Positions 25,546 through 34,079 of a stretch of 64,000 nt of DNA are shown here, one piece after another (positions within the stretch are counted from its first letter, which is position 1; each line of letters begins with the position of its first letter). The position numbers and the translations under genes are program-made. The stretch is taken from contig CAYYRQ010000003.1 in assembly GCA_964474215.1 (NCBI GenBank), forward strand, positions 57,772 to 121,771, in the 5' to 3' direction. This stretch comes from UBA9655 sp964474215. Lineage in GTDB: Bacteria; Pseudomonadota; Alphaproteobacteria; UBA9655. Under the pieces are notes generated by a model. The model was not told the DNA's origin, ran no database searches, and saw nothing but the letters and a program-made list of their open reading frames with translations.

Positions 25546-27378
25546 ATGACTGTTCTTGATGCGTCTGCAAAGTTATCAAAATTTATTTTGGCTATCCTTA
25601 TAGTTCTAGTTGTCTTTTGCGTTCCAAAATTATCAGATGCTTTCGCTAACCTGTTCCAGAGTTCTTCCATATCAATAAAAATTCAAGGAATTGATGACAA
25701 CACAATAATCGATGAATTTACTGAGCATTCCAAGTTAGAGAAGTATAAAAATAAAAAAATTGCTTCTTACAGGTGGCTTGAAAAGTTGATCAAGGATGAT
25801 AAGAAAATTCTTATAAAGTTACTCCAATCCCATGGTCACTATGGCGCACATTGTACAGCACAACATAGGACGGTCGACGAAAAAACAACGGTCGTATTTA
25901 TAGTTGAAGAGGTTGAGCAGTATAAATACAAAAAAATCGAAGTGAATTTTTTAAGTGGAGACACATACTCTCTCAGCCTCAAAAAAGAACTAGTTGAAGA
26001 CCTTCATAAGTTAAAGGGAGAAGGAGTTGATGCTAAGACTCTAGATAAGGCTTTTTCTGTCTTTAAAGATAAGGCAGCGGAGGCAGGCTTCCCCTTCGCA
26101 AAAATCAAAGATCACTGCTTAATAATGGATACTGATCCAAAGATGGCCAGCCTGGTAATAAATATCTCTCTTGGCAAAAGGGTTTTTTTCGGACGAATAG
26201 ATGTGAGTGGCTCACCATCGATCCCCCATTCCTATATTCGGAATAGAGCCCCATGGTGCAGGGATAGCCTTTTCCAAAGGACAAAACTCAATGAATACCA
26301 AGATATTCTCTATCGCACTGAATTGTTTGATAGAGTCTCAATCACTGCTAACGAAGATCAGATTGAAGGTCATAATATTCAGATAGATGTTAATACCAAA
26401 GAGAGTAAACAAAGATCTATCTATGCCGCTGCCGAATACTCACTTGGTGATGGAGCGGGCGCTAAAGTTGGTTGGGAACATAGAAATCTAACAGGACAGG
26501 CAGATAAACTCTCTCCAAATCTTACAATAAGCCAAAGAGAGCAGGAAGCATCAGTATCCTATATATTGCCAGATTTTTGGAAAATTGATACATGGCTCAA
26601 GGCATCCGTAGAAGTGCAACAAAGTGATACTAAAGCCTATAAGGATAAGGGAGCTTATGGATTTTTTTCATTAGAAACACGATATAATGAGCACACCACA
26701 TACTTTTATGGTGTGTCCACAGAAAAGTCTAAGGTCAAGAGAAGTGGTCAAACACAGGACAATTTAATTTTTGGTTTTCCTGTAGGCCTTACAATTACGG
26801 ATGTGAACAGTCTTTTAAACCCAACAGAGGGGTTTAAGTTTTCTACCATGGCCACACCTGAAATTGGGGTCATTGAGTCAGATCAAATTTTGACACAGGT
26901 AGTTGTTAATGCTTCTCATTATTTTCCTGTAACTCAAGAGACAACATGGGCCAATCGAATAAGGGCCGGTTCGATTCTAGGAGCATCGAACAAAGCTATT
27001 CCAGCTGACCATCGTTTTTATGCTGGGGGCGGAGGTTCTGTAAGAGCCTATGCTTATCAATTAGCAGGGCCGCTTGATAGCCGGAACAAGCCACTTGGAG
27101 GTCGCAGTATTCTCGATGGGAGCACTGAATTACGGCAAAGGTTATCTAGCGACTGGGGGGTTGTTGCCTTTTTTGATGGAGCCTATGTTATGCCAAAGAG
27201 TCTTCCAAGCTTTAAGAAAGATTTCTATTATGGGGTCGGTGCAGGTATTCGGTATTACACAGACTTCGGTCCTATCCGCCTAGATGTTGCAGTGCCTCTT
27301 AAAGCTAATAAAGATAGCTCTGGCAAGAATATAAACAGACCCATCCAGTTTTATATCAGTATTGGACAGAGTTTTTAG
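25546..27378 (+). CDS. tamA: Omp85-family outer-membrane assembly factor, TamA-like
   Basis: A 610-residue outer-membrane protein. A hydrophobic leader (FILAILIVLVVFCVP) ends near residue 30, three POTRA-like periplasmic segments cover about residues 45-290, and a 16-strand Omp85 barrel follows, ending in YISIGQSF with a terminal Phe. The Omp85 barrel motif GGGGSVRAYAYQ is present. TamA works with TamB to help insert autotransporters and other barrels. A GGTGG precedes the ATG. The tamB gene starts 8 bases after its stop, confirming TamA rather than BamA. Confidence 0.88.
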   Translation: MTVLDASAKLSKFILAILIVLVVFCVPKLSDAFANLFQSSSISIKIQGIDDNTIIDEFTEHSKLEKYKNKKIASYRWLEKLIKDDKKILIKLLQSHGHYGAHCTAQHRTVDEKTTVVFIVEEVEQYKYKKIEVNFLSGDTYSLSLKKELVEDLHKLKGEGVDAKTLDKAFSVFKDKAAEAGFPFAKIKDHCLIMDTDPKMASLVINISLGKRVFFGRIDVSGSPSIPHSYIRNRAPWCRDSLFQRTKLNEYQDILYRTELFDRVSITANEDQIEGHNIQIDVNTKESKQRSIYAAAEYSLGDGAGAKVGWEHRNLTGQADKLSPNLTISQREQEASVSYILPDFWKIDTWLKASVEVQQSDTKAYKDKGAYGFFSLETRYNEHTTYFYGVSTEKSKVKRSGQTQDNLIFGFPVGLTITDVNSLLNPTEGFKFSTMATPEIGVIESDQILTQVVVNASHYFPVTQETTWANRIRAGSILGASNKAIPADHRFYAGGGGSVRAYAYQLAGPLDSRNKPLGGRSILDGSTELRQRLSSDWGVVAFFDGAYVMPKSLPSFKKDFYYGVGAGIRYYTDFGPIRLDVAVPLKANKDSSGKNINRPIQFYISIGQSF

Positions 27379-27386
27379 GTGAAAAA

Positions 27387-30092
27387 ATGAAATATATTAT
27401 TACACTAATAAAGTTGACTCTAGCCCTCCTCATTATATGTCTCTCTTTGCTTGCCTGGTCCGTATACACCCAATCGGGGCGTGATTTTCTGACTCGACTC
27501 ATAAACCTAGCCCCACTTTCTGAGGGTATAGTTCTCAAGGTAAAACGTATTCAATCCATTTTCCCACTTAAGCTTGTAGTTTCCCGCTTCTGTCTTCAAG
27601 AAGATAAAACCACCTGGCTTGATATAGAGGGAGTGGAAATCAGTGCAGATATTTTGCAATACCTTAACAATAAAAACGTGTTTGCTGAAATTACGGCCAA
27701 AAAGTTTCTGCTGAAGAATCGACCAGAAAGTAGGGGCTCTGAAGGGGCCAGCAATAATATGCTTTCTGCTGATATTATGGACATCACAGCAGATTTTCGA
27801 CTCAATATTCATACTTTCATTCTGGAGGATTATCTAGAGGACGAATCAATTCATTTGCAAAATTTTGACATTGGAGCTCATTATGCACAAGAACTTCGTC
27901 TAGAGCTGAGCGGGAGCGTAGTCAATTTCGGTGAACCTCTCCTTATTAAAGGAAACATTTTTGGCAACTTAGATAATTTAGAGGCTCATTTCAATTTAAG
28001 TTCAAAACACTTGGAATATCAAAAATACTATATCGATCACCTTGACCTAACTGGTGACTTAAGCGGCCTTCCGTCACACACTAAGGGCAAAATTACTTTT
28101 AGTGGCAATCCCCTGCAGCTGGGAAATATTGCAGGTGAAGTCAACATTGAACACAGGGACGATTCAATTCTTGTGGCAATTAATGACATTAATTCAGGCT
28201 TTTTCAATGCGAAAGGATCTCTGAACTACAATACGATAAGAGGTAATGGCGCGGTAAAACTCGAAGGGAATCTATTAAATCATTCAGTTCCGGATATGTA
28301 TTCAATAAATGCAGGAGAATTTCACATTGACGCCAAACTTCTGAATGACATGTTTTCAGGCTCAACCAAAATTAATATCAGTGATTTTAAGGCATATGAC
28401 TCTGACGTCCAGCAATTATCGTTAGTAGCTAATATTCAAAATTCATCTCGCGCCCAAGACTTCTTACTCAATAGTACGGGAAAATTGAAATTTGAGGCGC
28501 AAGGGCTTAGGACATGTGGCTTAACAATTGATACTTTTTCGCTTAAGGGAAATCTGACTAAAGGTATAGCTAATTTAAATATGAATGCTTCAGGTCCAAA
28601 AATAGTTTCAAGTTTATCAGGATCAGTAAAGCAAAAGGCAAATCGTCATCTTATAGACATTGAAAAGTCAAATATTGAATACAATAAAGTAAAAATGAGC
28701 CTGGAAAGTCCAACGCAAATTTTATGGGAAGAGGAACAAGCTACCATACCAACTACAAAGTTCAATGTTGGTGAGGGTAATCTTTCTTTATCAGGAAGAG
28801 TAGGGGCAAAATCTATTGATTTGCAAACAGTTTTAAACCTTCCTCTCAAGCCATTTGGAGCACTCTTTCTACCCCCTGAACATTTTATAGAGGGCAATCT
28901 CAGCTCAAATATTCACATACAAGGAAGTATGGAATCCCCTTTAATAAAGGGAGAGCTTATATTAGCAGATGGAATTTATGAGAATATAGAGTATGGTGCC
29001 TATATAAATGATATTCAAGCTCGAATAAATTCTACGGGCAAGCTAATCGATATTTCTACCTTCTCCGCAAAATCTCATAACGAGGGTGAACTCAGACTTT
29101 CAGGTTATAGTGATTTGGCCTCTCGCACAGTTGATATCAGTTTAACAGGCAGTTCCTTCAAAATTCTCAATTCCGAACAGATTGAGGCTTTTGTTAAAAA
29201 TATTTCAATGAACCTAACGGGGGAATTTGATAGCTTATTGTGCTCAGGAAATCTCTTATTTGAAAAAGGAAAGTTCGATATAGGCGTGCATCAAGCCCCT
29301 GAAATAAAGCAAATCAAGGAATGCGAAAGTGCGGGTGTAGCCGCCGAAAAAGAAAATACTCCTACGGCAAAGCCATTGCCAATAGCACTCAATTTAAGCA
29401 TTAAGACTCAACCTCAAATTAAGGTCTATGGGAAAGGTCTCGACTCTATTTGGGCTGGGGACCTGAAACTGAAAGGTAGTTTTTCAGACCCCCTGATCTC
29501 AGGTGATATTGGTTTGGTGCGGGGTTCGTTTAAATTCTTAAACACAGCGATGAACCTTGAGGAGGGCAATGTAATTTTTAATGGTTCTCCAGAAAATATA
29601 CCTTACTACAAGGTTGTTACAACCACTAATAATGCCGATTATAAATTGAAAGTAGTGATTCGTGGCACGCCTGAGGAAACACACTTTGACTTTTCCTCTG
29701 TGCCCTCCTTACCAAAAGATGAGATAATTTCACAAATCCTCTTTGGAAAACTATCAAGAAATTTAACTGCTCTCGAAGCCGTTCAGCTGGCGAGGTCGGT
29801 AGCAACTCTCACAGGTGGAGGGAGTACAATGGATATCATGAGCGAACTCTCTGATGCATTAGGAGTCAATATTTTGTCAATCGACTTTGATCAACAACAA
29901 TCCACAGCATCTATTCATATCGAGAAACGCCTAAATGATCGCGTAAAAATAATAACCGACCAAAGTTCAGATATCGAAAATAGCTCTGTAGGAGTGGAAG
30001 TCAAAGTTTTGGATAATCTGTCAGTGACCACAGAACATGGAGTAGTCACTCCCGATGAAAAGGTTTCTATAAAATATAAGGTGGACTATTGA
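27387..30092 (+). CDS. tamB: Translocation and assembly module protein TamB
   Basis: A 901-residue protein with an N-terminal membrane anchor (LTLALLIICLSLLAWSVY) and a long periplasmic beta-taco of repeated strands. The DUF490/TamB C-terminal domain is clear: VVIRGTPEETHFDFSSVP, then IISQILFGKLSRNLTALEA. It spans the periplasm between the inner membrane and TamA and may also carry phospholipids. It is shorter than the usual 1200-1400 residues, suggesting a reduced beta-taco. AGGTG precedes the ATG and it is co-transcribed with tamA. Confidence 0.88.
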   Translation: MKYIITLIKLTLALLIICLSLLAWSVYTQSGRDFLTRLINLAPLSEGIVLKVKRIQSIFPLKLVVSRFCLQEDKTTWLDIEGVEISADILQYLNNKNVFAEITAKKFLLKNRPESRGSEGASNNMLSADIMDITADFRLNIHTFILEDYLEDESIHLQNFDIGAHYAQELRLELSGSVVNFGEPLLIKGNIFGNLDNLEAHFNLSSKHLEYQKYYIDHLDLTGDLSGLPSHTKGKITFSGNPLQLGNIAGEVNIEHRDDSILVAINDINSGFFNAKGSLNYNTIRGNGAVKLEGNLLNHSVPDMYSINAGEFHIDAKLLNDMFSGSTKINISDFKAYDSDVQQLSLVANIQNSSRAQDFLLNSTGKLKFEAQGLRTCGLTIDTFSLKGNLTKGIANLNMNASGPKIVSSLSGSVKQKANRHLIDIEKSNIEYNKVKMSLESPTQILWEEEQATIPTTKFNVGEGNLSLSGRVGAKSIDLQTVLNLPLKPFGALFLPPEHFIEGNLSSNIHIQGSMESPLIKGELILADGIYENIEYGAYINDIQARINSTGKLIDISTFSAKSHNEGELRLSGYSDLASRTVDISLTGSSFKILNSEQIEAFVKNISMNLTGEFDSLLCSGNLLFEKGKFDIGVHQAPEIKQIKECESAGVAAEKENTPTAKPLPIALNLSIKTQPQIKVYGKGLDSIWAGDLKLKGSFSDPLISGDIGLVRGSFKFLNTAMNLEEGNVIFNGSPENIPYYKVVTTTNNADYKLKVVIRGTPEETHFDFSSVPSLPKDEIISQILFGKLSRNLTALEAVQLARSVATLTGGGSTMDIMSELSDALGVNILSIDFDQQQSTASIHIEKRLNDRVKIITDQSSDIENSSVGVEVKVLDNLSVTTEHGVVTPDEKVSIKYKVDY

Positions 30093-30287
30093 GCTATCTG
30101 GCTTAACGATATAAATTTGAAAACCGATATTGATCATAAATATTATATAAGATTAATAATTCTTATTTTTCATTATAGAACTATGTTTCACTAAAATACC
30201 CCTTGGCATTTACGTGAAGCTTAGGTTTTTGCAATGGCACATACGAAGATCAGGGCTTACATATGATAATAGAGGGTAGAAAAAAAT

Positions 30288-31145
30288 ATGAATACAGGTA
30301 AAATCTTCATCAAAAGTATCAAAAAAAGCTTTGATAACAGGCTATTAGAAACGTCTGGCTATGTGGCATATACCGGTATTATTTCCTTTTTTCCCTTTAT
30401 GATATTACTCATTTCTGTGGCCTCTCTTTTTGACCAGGCGGAGCAAACTCAAAAACTTATCTACCTTGCTCAAATTCACTTCCCCCCTGAGATTGTAAAA
30501 ACAGTCCTACCCATCATAGATTCTCTCTTCGAAGGGCCAAGACTCACCCTTGTTACATTTTCCATAATAGGTCTCATCTGGGCCCCAGCATCGGGGCTTG
30601 AATCCCTGCGTTTTGGACTTAATAATGCTTTCGAGCTAAACGAGAGTCGTTCCTTCTTTAACCGGTACGCACAAAACCTTCTAACCATATTTATTGTGCT
30701 TACTTTGATAATAGTTGTTGGCCTTATATTTCTCATCATTCCAATACTTTATCAGTACGCTCCTCAAATTGATGGCGAATACAATTTCGTGCACACAGTT
30801 ATAAGGATCATTCATTTTTTGGAGTTTAATAAGTGGGTAGATTTTTCTCTATATATTGCAATAGTAGGAGCGGTATTTGCTTGTTTGTATTACTTTCTAC
30901 CAAATCTAAGGTCACCCGTAGGCCCTATCTTCCCAGGAGCTTTCCTCGCTGCCTTGTTATTTGTTTTATTTTCAGGGCTATTTTCATATTATATCGAAAA
31001 TTTTGCAGATTATGTATCAATATACAAAGCTTTTGCTGGGGTAGTGATTTTATTACTTTTCATTCAATTCAGTGCATACATTTTCTTGTTAGGCGCACAA
31101 TTCAATAACGAATTATCCTTCCACCGCAATTGTGAAAAATCCTAA
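30288..31145 (+). CDS. YihY/BrkB-family inner-membrane protein
   Basis: A 285-residue protein with six or seven membrane segments. It matches the YihY/virulence factor BrkB family: GYVAYTGIISFFPFMILLIS near the start, then GLIWAPASGLESLRFGLNNAF and YYFLPNLR. The molecular role of this family is unsettled; some members were once annotated as RNase BN. GAGGG precedes the ATG. It follows tamB by about 200 bases in the same direction with no clear terminator between. Confidence 0.85.
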   Translation: MNTGKIFIKSIKKSFDNRLLETSGYVAYTGIISFFPFMILLISVASLFDQAEQTQKLIYLAQIHFPPEIVKTVLPIIDSLFEGPRLTLVTFSIIGLIWAPASGLESLRFGLNNAFELNESRSFFNRYAQNLLTIFIVLTLIIVVGLIFLIIPILYQYAPQIDGEYNFVHTVIRIIHFLEFNKWVDFSLYIAIVGAVFACLYYFLPNLRSPVGPIFPGAFLAALLFVLFSGLFSYYIENFADYVSIYKAFAGVVILLLFIQFSAYIFLLGAQFNNELSFHRNCEKS

Positions 31146-31227
31146 CATTCAACAGGACGATTTGATTAAAAATCTGAACTATCTGTTTGTGAGTTTTATA
31201 TCAACAATAAGCAACACATCCTTGGTA

Positions 31228-31290
31228 GAGGATAAGATCAGCATTATAGCAAAAACCTCGCTCACCCAAATAAAGGGATCTTAAAAATAG
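31228..31290 (+). pseudogene. Decayed copy of the 3' end of the MerR/TipAS gene
   Basis: Forty-eight of 63 bases match 32761-32823. In frame it reads EDKISIIAKTSLTQIKGS-stop against the intact gene's DDKVSLAAKNWLIQIRES-stop, so the fragment ends at the same codon. The older divergence suggests a decayed paralog or an ancient tandem duplication; upstream bases (31146-31227) are no longer recognisable. Confidence 0.65.
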
Positions 31291-31766
31291 AGGCGCCCTC
31301 ACTAAAGTTTGTTGATGGGGGTGGATACCTTCTGTTCGATAAGGAAGTCAACTTCCTCGAGGAAGACCCAGCGAGACAAACCAAGTTTTTCTCTCCACAA
31401 ATCGTCAAAGACTCAGAGGGCACTGAAAATACAGTCACAATGACCACGGTTTTTATCATTTCAATTTCTAAGATTATTCATCAAATTTCAACCCTCTTGA
31501 CCCTACTCAACCCAGAGTTTGGTCACGATCCTTTAAAGAAGCATTCTTTAGATGACAACGTTTCATTTGATGGGCTTAGTATTCATAAATACCACACGAT
31601 TAGCGTTGTGGATGATGAAATAATAGCAGAGATCGGGAAGCTCAATGCAATGGATATTGACTCTCTTACAAGCTTAGAGATGCCATCAGTTTATACAAGA
31701 CAATTATATCCCATCTTGTTGATAGGACAAAACACTGTCAAAGCAATATTGACATGTGCAGGATAG
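31286..31766 (+). pseudogene. Orphan open frame without a start
   Basis: A frame open from 31219 to 31766 reads, after the MerR-tail copy, IEAPSLKFVDGGGYLL to TVKAILTCAG. Amino-acid content (for example SVVDDEIIAEIGKLNAMD) looks like real protein, but the only in-frame ATGs are internal (31440 and later) and none has a ribosome binding site. No family is recognised. It is most likely the 3' part of a gene that lost its start when the MerR fragment was joined on. Confidence 0.4.
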
Positions 31767-31816
31767 AACATAATTGATTCCTTCCAATTCACCCCCAAAG
31801 TAGTTTAAAAAAATGT

Positions 31817-31850
31817 CTTGACCCTAACGTTACGTCATACCCTACTTTTC
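31817..31850 (+). promoter_or_regulatory. MerR-type promoter/operator of the TipAS regulator
   Basis: CTTGACCCTAACGTTACGTC contains a -35 box TTGACC and the ACGTTACGT core seen in autoregulated MerR/TipA-type promoters, where the regulator binds within a long spacer. The ATG of the regulator is about 45 bases downstream, behind AAGGAG. The -10 box is poor, as usual for these activator-dependent promoters. Confidence 0.6.
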
Positions 31851-31869
31851 GAAATAAGGAGAAAAAACC

Positions 31870-32817
31870 ATGACTCATTGGTACGTGAATGAATTAAGCA
31901 AACTAACGAAAGTCACGGTGCGGACATTGCATCATTATGACAAAATTGGGCTGCTTAAACCTTCCCTACGATTGGAAAACAACTATCGCGTTTACTCCGA
32001 AGGTGATTTATTGAAGCTACAGCAGATTATTGCTTTGAAATTCTTTGGCTTTGAACTCTCGCACATCAAAAAGATGATGGAAGATAAGATTAATATTTTC
32101 GATCACTTTCGAGCGCAACAAAAGCTTCTAGAACTACAAGTGAAATCTTTGCAAGTCGCAAGCCAGACCCTTGAGATTATCCTCAATGATCGACGCTCCA
32201 ATAAATCTGTTCCCTGGAAAACCATTATTAAACTGATAGAGGACTATCAAATGATAAAAGAACTTAAACACGCATGGGTTGCAAAGATCCTAACACCTGA
32301 AGAACTACAGGAGTATGCTCAAGTGGAGCAACACTTACAAACCCATTACACGAAAGATCAAGAAAGGGCTTTTGAGCAAAAATGGAATGCATTGGTACAA
32401 GAAATAGAAACTAATTTGGATAAAAATCCTGATGGACCGCTGGGGATAAAACTTGGTCAACAATGCATGGATATAGTCAATGAGATCTACGGGAAAAAAC
32501 ATGTTTCATTACGAAATTCCCTTTGGGAAAAAGGATATAAACAAGCTCATATGCAGAATGAACATGGACTGTCGCCCGAAGTCGTTGATTGGCTTGATAA
32601 GGCTGTTGTCGCCTATCACCAGCATCGCATTTACGACGTACTTTCCCAAGTGGAAACAGCGCCCTCCAATCAGGTATTAAAAATGTGGAAAGAGTTGGTT
32701 CAAGAGATAGCCGGCGATGACCCAGCCTCACAGGAGGAAGTTTATGAGGCCGCCTCGCAAGACGATAAGGTAAGCCTTGCCGCGAAAAACTGGCTCATCC
32801 AAATAAGGGAATCTTAA
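31870..32817 (+). CDS. MerR-family regulator with TipAS drug-binding domain
   Basis: A 315-residue protein. Residues 3-75 are a MerR winged helix (TKVTVRTLHHYDKIGLLKPS, YRVYSEGDLLKLQQI); residues 75-115 form the dimer coiled coil. The C-terminal part holds two helical stretches, HYTKDQERAFEQKWNALV and WKELVQEIAGDDPASQEE, that match the TipAS domain, which traps thiopeptide or similar drugs. On binding, such proteins activate their own promoter. AAGGAG precedes the ATG. Its 3' end has a decayed copy 1.5 kb upstream. Confidence 0.85.
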   Translation: MTHWYVNELSKLTKVTVRTLHHYDKIGLLKPSLRLENNYRVYSEGDLLKLQQIIALKFFGFELSHIKKMMEDKINIFDHFRAQQKLLELQVKSLQVASQTLEIILNDRRSNKSVPWKTIIKLIEDYQMIKELKHAWVAKILTPEELQEYAQVEQHLQTHYTKDQERAFEQKWNALVQEIETNLDKNPDGPLGIKLGQQCMDIVNEIYGKKHVSLRNSLWEKGYKQAHMQNEHGLSPEVVDWLDKAVVAYHQHRIYDVLSQVETAPSNQVLKMWKELVQEIAGDDPASQEEVYEAASQDDKVSLAAKNWLIQIRES

Positions 32818-32821
32818 GAAT

Positions 32822-32847
32822 AGGGGGGATCTAAAAAGGTCCCCTTT
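32822..32847. terminator. Hairpin between convergent genes
   Basis: AGGGGGGA (32822-32829) and TCCCCTTT (32840-32847) can form an 8-bp stem including two G-T pairs around a 10-base loop. It lies between the MerR gene and the end of the polysaccharide operon. T-runs are weak on both strands, so function is uncertain. Confidence 0.4.
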
Positions 32848-34079
32848 CAAAAAAATGCTTTTATAGTCTTAATAATCTTTACCATCTCCTTCTCCTGTTT
32901 TTTCCGCGAGATGGGGAATAAACCTTCACGAAAAGAAAGCGGAAGGTTAATGACTGATTGCCCAGCATGAACCGCATTGGGACAACTGTTGTCATTTAAA
33001 CGACGGTAGGCTTCCAGATCTGCTACCGAATAATCAACTATGGTACCAATCTCTGCTGAAAAAGTTTTTTCGAGCGCATTTTTAAGGTTATTGCGAAGTT
33101 GGGCAGGAACAAAAACAGGAAAATGCGACCACGTGTTTCCTGGGGAATAGGTCGGCAAAGATATCTCTGGAATGCTAGAAAGGCTTTGACAATAAAACTC
33201 TGCAATTCTTTTTCTTTCTTGTATACGCTTCGGAAACTTTTCGAACGATTGGATGCCAATCTTTGCTTCAAAAGGCGTCAAAGGTATAGCGCAATTGCTT
33301 GGCAAATCAATTTTTGATGGATCATAGTAATCGGTATGACTCTTTAAAAGGTTCGTATGACTCAATATAAGATGGACAGATTTAAAGATCAGCCTTGAAA
33401 AAGCAAAAGAGGCCAAAAGTACATATATCCTTGCACCAAGCGAGGAAAGAAGAGGTATTTCTTTCCCCTGATTCGTTGCTAATGTTCTTACTTTTCCCGC
33501 AAGCTCCTGGTCATTAAGTGTAAGCATACCCCCCTGGCGGGAATTAATAAGCTTGGAAATATTCATCCCAAACAAAGCTCCATCACCATACCGCGTTACA
33601 ACTTCACCCTTTCGTGTTTTGCAAAAAAAACTATGCGCACAATCTTGCAAAACAAAAACGTGAGGATAATCCTTCTTTATTTTGTGATAAAGGTGTTCAA
33701 CTTCTTGGCATACCCCAAAAAGATGCGTCGGAATGACCATAACCGTTTCAGAGTCAATCACTTCAAGATATTCATCTGGCGATGGCTGAAAAGTACCTCT
33801 CTTATTATCTAGGTAAATTGGAATATTACCAGACAAGACAATCGCATGGCCCATAACAACACATGTATAACTTGGTAAAATAACCTTCTTGTTTTGAGCG
33901 CCCATTGCTTTGAGAAGGTAATATAGCCCCATTCGGCCATACCGAAACGAAGCTCCATATTTATGTTTAGCTTCAGTAGCTATTAAATTTTCGAGCAATG
34001 AAATTGAGTTTGAGGCAGCTGGAAGGAAACAGTTCAACACCTCGCACCAACCATAGTTTGGGGAAATTCTTGGGATCAT
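32847..34079 (-). CDS. DegT/DnrJ/EryC1/StrS-family sugar aminotransferase
   Basis: From the ATG at 34079 it has 410 residues; this start overlaps the upstream stop by 4 bases (ATGA). It is a PLP enzyme of the DegT family: HKYGASFRYGRMGLYYLL, VILPSYTCVVMGHAI, VFVLQDCAHSFFC with the Asp that holds the pyridine ring, and the Schiff-base Lys in GMNISKLINSRQGGML. These enzymes put an amino group on a nucleotide-linked keto-sugar. It is the last gene of the polysaccharide operon, and a formyltransferase further up could act on its product. Confidence 0.85.
   Translation of the reverse strand: MIPRISPNYGWCEVLNCFLPAASNSISLLENLIATEAKHKYGASFRYGRMGLYYLLKAMGAQNKKVILPSYTCVVMGHAIVLSGNIPIYLDNKRGTFQPSPDEYLEVIDSETVMVIPTHLFGVCQEVEHLYHKIKKDYPHVFVLQDCAHSFFCKTRKGEVVTRYGDGALFGMNISKLINSRQGGMLTLNDQELAGKVRTLATNQGKEIPLLSSLGARIYVLLASFAFSRLIFKSVHLILSHTNLLKSHTDYYDPSKIDLPSNCAIPLTPFEAKIGIQSFEKFPKRIQERKRIAEFYCQSLSSIPEISLPTYSPGNTWSHFPVFVPAQLRNNLKNALEKTFSAEIGTIVDYSVADLEAYRRLNDNSCPNAVHAGQSVINLPLSFREGLFPISRKKQEKEMVKIIKTIKAFF

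Noticed and set aside
25398..25670. Minus-strand frame before tamA
   Set aside because: Overlaps the tamA start on the opposite strand and has no features of a protein.
31440..31766. Independent 108-codon gene starting at ATG 31440
   Set aside because: The frame is open well upstream and there is no ribosome binding site at this ATG; treated as a gene remnant.
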